A stretch of 64,000 nt of DNA from Bacteroidales bacterium (lineage in GTDB: Bacteria > Bacteroidota > Bacteroidia > Bacteroidales > UBA932). The notes under the pieces were generated by a model. That model had not been told where the DNA came from and did not search any database. It saw nothing but the letters and a program-made list of their open reading frames with translations. The number at the start of each line of letters is the position of its first letter. The first letter of the stretch is position 1. The stretch covers positions 1 through 64,000 of the forward strand of contig JAGBVU010000014.1 in NCBI GenBank assembly GCA_017630155.1. The letters run 5' to 3'. The translations under genes were made by a program, and so were the position numbers. Shown in pieces: positions 61,934 to 64,000 of this stretch.

Positions 61934-63004
61934 ATGAAAAAAGGTAACAAATACGGTGTTCACCGCGTGATTGAACCAGTTGGTGTTCTTCCACAACCAG
62001 CTAACAAAATTGACAACAACATGGACGAGATCTACGATAACGAGATCTTGATTGACGTTCAGACACTTAATATTGACTCTGCATCTTTCACTGATATCCA
62101 CAACTATGCTAAACAACAGGCTGGTGAGGGTGCTACTGAAGAGCAAATCATGGAAGAGGTTAAGAAAGAGATGCTTCTTAACGTTGAATTGCAGGGTAAA
62201 CACCGTAACCGTCGTACTGGTTCAGGTGGTATGCTTCTTGGTAAAGTTGAGAAAATCGGTGACGCTCTTAAAGGCAAAATCGATCTTCAGGAAGGTGACC
62301 GTATCGCTACACTTGTTTCTTTGTCACTTACTCCACTTAGAATTGATGAGATCATTGAGATCCGTCCAGATGTTGACCAGGTAGACATCAAAGGTAAAGC
62401 TATCCTTTTCGAAAGCGGTATCTATGCTAAGATTCCTGCTGACCTTCCAGAGAAACTTGCTCTTTCAGCTCTTGACGTAGCTGGTGCTCCTGCACAGACT
62501 GCAAAACTTTGCCAATATGGCCAGAATGTAGTTATCCTTGGTGCTGGTGGTAAATCAGGTATGCTTTGCTGCTATGAGGCTAAAAAACGTGTTGGTGTAA
62601 CTGGTAAAGTTATCGGTTTGACTAACTCTCAGAGAAGTACCCAGCGTATCAAAGATCTTGGTTTCTGCGACGTAGTTGAAAGTATCGGCGGTATGACTCC
62701 TGTTCAGGTTAACGAACTTGTTTCAAACCTTACAGGTGGCAAAATGGCTGACGTTACCATCAACTGTGTAAACGTTCCAGATCAGGAGATGACAGCTGTT
62801 CTTTGTACTAAAGATGACGGCGTAGTTTACTTCTTCTCTATGGCTACAAGCTTCACAAAAGCTGCTCTTGGTGCTGAAGGTATCGGTTCAGACGTTAACA
62901 TGATCATCGGTAACGGTTATACTAAAGGTCACGCTGAATTCACCCTTCAGGAGCTTAGAGAGTGTGAAGAACTAAGAAAAATCTTTACTGAACTATACGC
63001 ATAA
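61934..63004 (+). CDS. kdd: L-erythro-3,5-diaminohexanoate dehydrogenase
   Basis: Kdd oxidatively deaminates 3,5-diaminohexanoate to 3-keto-5-aminohexanoate with NAD+. The 356-aa protein begins KYGVHRVIEPVGVLPQPA. A Rossmann motif (VVILGAGGKSGMLCCYEA, residues ~198-215) follows, then GVVYFFSMATSFTKAALGAEG, the family signature. Codon use is very biased (CTT, GGT, GCT), suggesting high expression. It is followed 16 bases later by a second, diverged copy. Confidence 0.95.
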   Translation: MKKGNKYGVHRVIEPVGVLPQPANKIDNNMDEIYDNEILIDVQTLNIDSASFTDIHNYAKQQAGEGATEEQIMEEVKKEMLLNVELQGKHRNRRTGSGGMLLGKVEKIGDALKGKIDLQEGDRIATLVSLSLTPLRIDEIIEIRPDVDQVDIKGKAILFESGIYAKIPADLPEKLALSALDVAGAPAQTAKLCQYGQNVVILGAGGKSGMLCCYEAKKRVGVTGKVIGLTNSQRSTQRIKDLGFCDVVESIGGMTPVQVNELVSNLTGGKMADVTINCVNVPDQEMTAVLCTKDDGVVYFFSMATSFTKAALGAEGIGSDVNMIIGNGYTKGHAEFTLQELRECEELRKIFTELYA

Positions 63005-63020
63005 TCAAGCATAATACATT

Positions 63021-64000
63021 ATGTTGAAAGGCGGTTGCAGATACGGGACACACAGAGTTTTAAATCCGGCGGGGACTTTACCCCAGCCGGCTTTAAAGCT
63101 TGACAATACTATGGAGATCTACGACAATGAGATCCTCATCGATGTCAAGACCCTTAATATCGATTCAGCCAGCTATACACAGATTAAAAATGCATGCGGT
63201 GCAGATCCTGACAAGATGAAGCAGATGATTCTCTCTATCGTGGAAGAGAGGGGGAAGATGCAGAATCCAGTGACAGGATCGGGTGGTATGCTTATCGGTA
63301 CGGTAAGGGAGATAGGACCAAAATTTCCCAATACCCATAAGATAAAGGTAGGAGATAAGGTGGCGACACTTGTGTCACTCTCTCTTACACCTCTTAAAAT
63401 AAAAGAGATTAAAAATCTATCTCCGGACTCGGAGCAGGTCGATGTCGACGCACAAGCTATCTTGTTTGAAAGTGGCTTGTTTGCTGTTTTACCGGACGAC
63501 ATCCCAGAGAAGCTCGCTTTGGCGGCTCTCGATGTGGCCGGTGCCCCTGCACAGGTGGATCGTCTGGTTACCGAAGGTGAGATAGTGTGTATAATTGGTG
63601 GTGGCGGTAAATCGGGAATCCTGTGCTGCTATCAGGCCATGAAGAATGTTGGTCAGTACGGGAAGGTGATTGTGGTGGAATATTCACCTGTAAATGCCCA
63701 GAGAATCAAAGATATGGGGCTTGCTACAGATGTTATAGTAGCTGATGCCACCAACGTAATGGATGTATATCATAAGGTAATGGCCATTACTGGAGGCAGA
63801 GGTTGTGATGTGACCATCAACAATGTCAATGTTCCTTCGACAGAAATGACCTCGATTCTTGTGACCAAAGGGAGAGGATGTGTGTACTTCTTCTCTATGG
63901 CTACAAGTTTCACAAAAGCTGCACTTGGTGCAGAGGGTGTAGGTAAGGATATAAACCTTATCGTAGGTAATGGCTTTGCCAAGGGGCACGCTGACCTGAC
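63021..64000 (+). CDS. second kdd-like dehydrogenase, partial at the right edge
   Basis: A frame opening at the ATG at 63021 runs off the window with 326 residues visible. It starts LKGGCRYGTHRVLNPAG and has LDNTMEIYDNEILIDVKTLN, a Rossmann motif CIIGGGGKSGILCCYQA, and VYFFSMATSFTKAALGAEG, all as in Kdd. By eye more than half of aligned residues match the preceding kdd, with the same domain order. Codon use is less biased than in kdd. It is either a duplicate of Kdd or a dehydrogenase for a related diamino acid. The C terminus is not visible. Confidence 0.88.
   Translation, partial: MLKGGCRYGTHRVLNPAGTLPQPALKLDNTMEIYDNEILIDVKTLNIDSASYTQIKNACGADPDKMKQMILSIVEERGKMQNPVTGSGGMLIGTVREIGPKFPNTHKIKVGDKVATLVSLSLTPLKIKEIKNLSPDSEQVDVDAQAILFESGLFAVLPDDIPEKLALAALDVAGAPAQVDRLVTEGEIVCIIGGGGKSGILCCYQAMKNVGQYGKVIVVEYSPVNAQRIKDMGLATDVIVADATNVMDVYHKVMAITGGRGCDVTINNVNVPSTEMTSILVTKGRGCVYFFSMATSFTKAALGAEGVGKDINLIVGNGFAKGHADL

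Overview
The window looks like chromosome from a strictly fermentative Bacteroidales bacterium; I cannot fix the family. Supporting signs are Bacteroidetes-type promoters (a TAnnTTTG -7 box, several with TTTG or TTG 19-21 bases upstream), few Shine-Dalgarno sequences, and typical families (DUF4491, DUF3467, DUF2520, DUF2807 'GIN' protein, ECF sigma operon, ATP-type PEP carboxykinase). Two catabolic blocks point to amino-acid fermentation: a branched-chain 2-oxoacid:ferredoxin oxidoreductase operon with an ADP-forming acyl-CoA synthetase (1.9-8.0 kb), and a lysine-fermentation operon (60.0 kb to the right edge).

Layout. 0-1.9 kb: fragment of a DUF4143 ATPase at the edge, two small membrane proteins, an outer-membrane protein. 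1.9-8.0 kb (minus): ADP-forming acyl-CoA synthetase, an unlisted 52-aa membrane protein, the four subunits of a 2-oxoacid oxidoreductase, a thioesterase and a patatin. 8.2-12.8 kb (plus): an MTA/SAH deaminase, a 6-oxopurine-type nucleoside phosphorylase and MtnA, which together spell a deaminase route of methylthioadenosine salvage, then a HAD phosphatase and a metallo-hydrolase. 12.8-13.8 kb: a secreted EEP-fold hydrolase.

13.9-35.15 kb is an accessory island of several blocks. Block A (14.2-17.4) is a pseudokinase-AAA+ fusion, a KptA RNA 2'-phosphotransferase and an unknown protein. Block B (17.6-21.2, minus, AT-rich) is a large TPR protein and a short paralogue of its N-terminal domain. 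Block C (21.2-28.2) has a SecB-like protein, a von Willebrand A-like lipoprotein, a four-helix membrane/coiled-coil protein, an unknown protein, a Ycf46-like AAA protein, a DegT-type PLP enzyme, a small membrane protein and a PH-like protein. Block D (28.2-33.7, minus, very AT-rich) is a RiPP-type cluster: a 27-residue candidate precursor with a perfect AAGGAGG, three radical-SAM/SPASM proteins, a SPASM-like protein without the radical-SAM cysteine motif, a PqqD-like protein and an amidohydrolase. Block E (33.7-34.4) holds a phage-tail-like gene fragment and a strong hairpin. A PP2C phosphatase ends the island.

35.2-59.9 kb is housekeeping: pckA, recQ, maf, kdsC, DUF2520, DUF3467, valS, ybgC-type thioesterase, tatA, tatC, ABC-F, rlmB, an ECF sigma operon, a dipeptidase, a serine hydrolase, cinA, pyrD, an XRE regulator, queA, an M28 peptidase and an acyltransferase. 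Three copies of a 22-bp palindrome lie between genes here. 59.9-64.0 kb is the lysine operon (CoA-transferase A subunit, kal, kce, kdd and a second kdd-like gene that runs off the edge).

The best candidates for something undescribed are block D (a compact RiPP system) and blocks A and C (AAA+ systems whose biological job I cannot name). I saw no rRNA, tRNA or CRISPR array.
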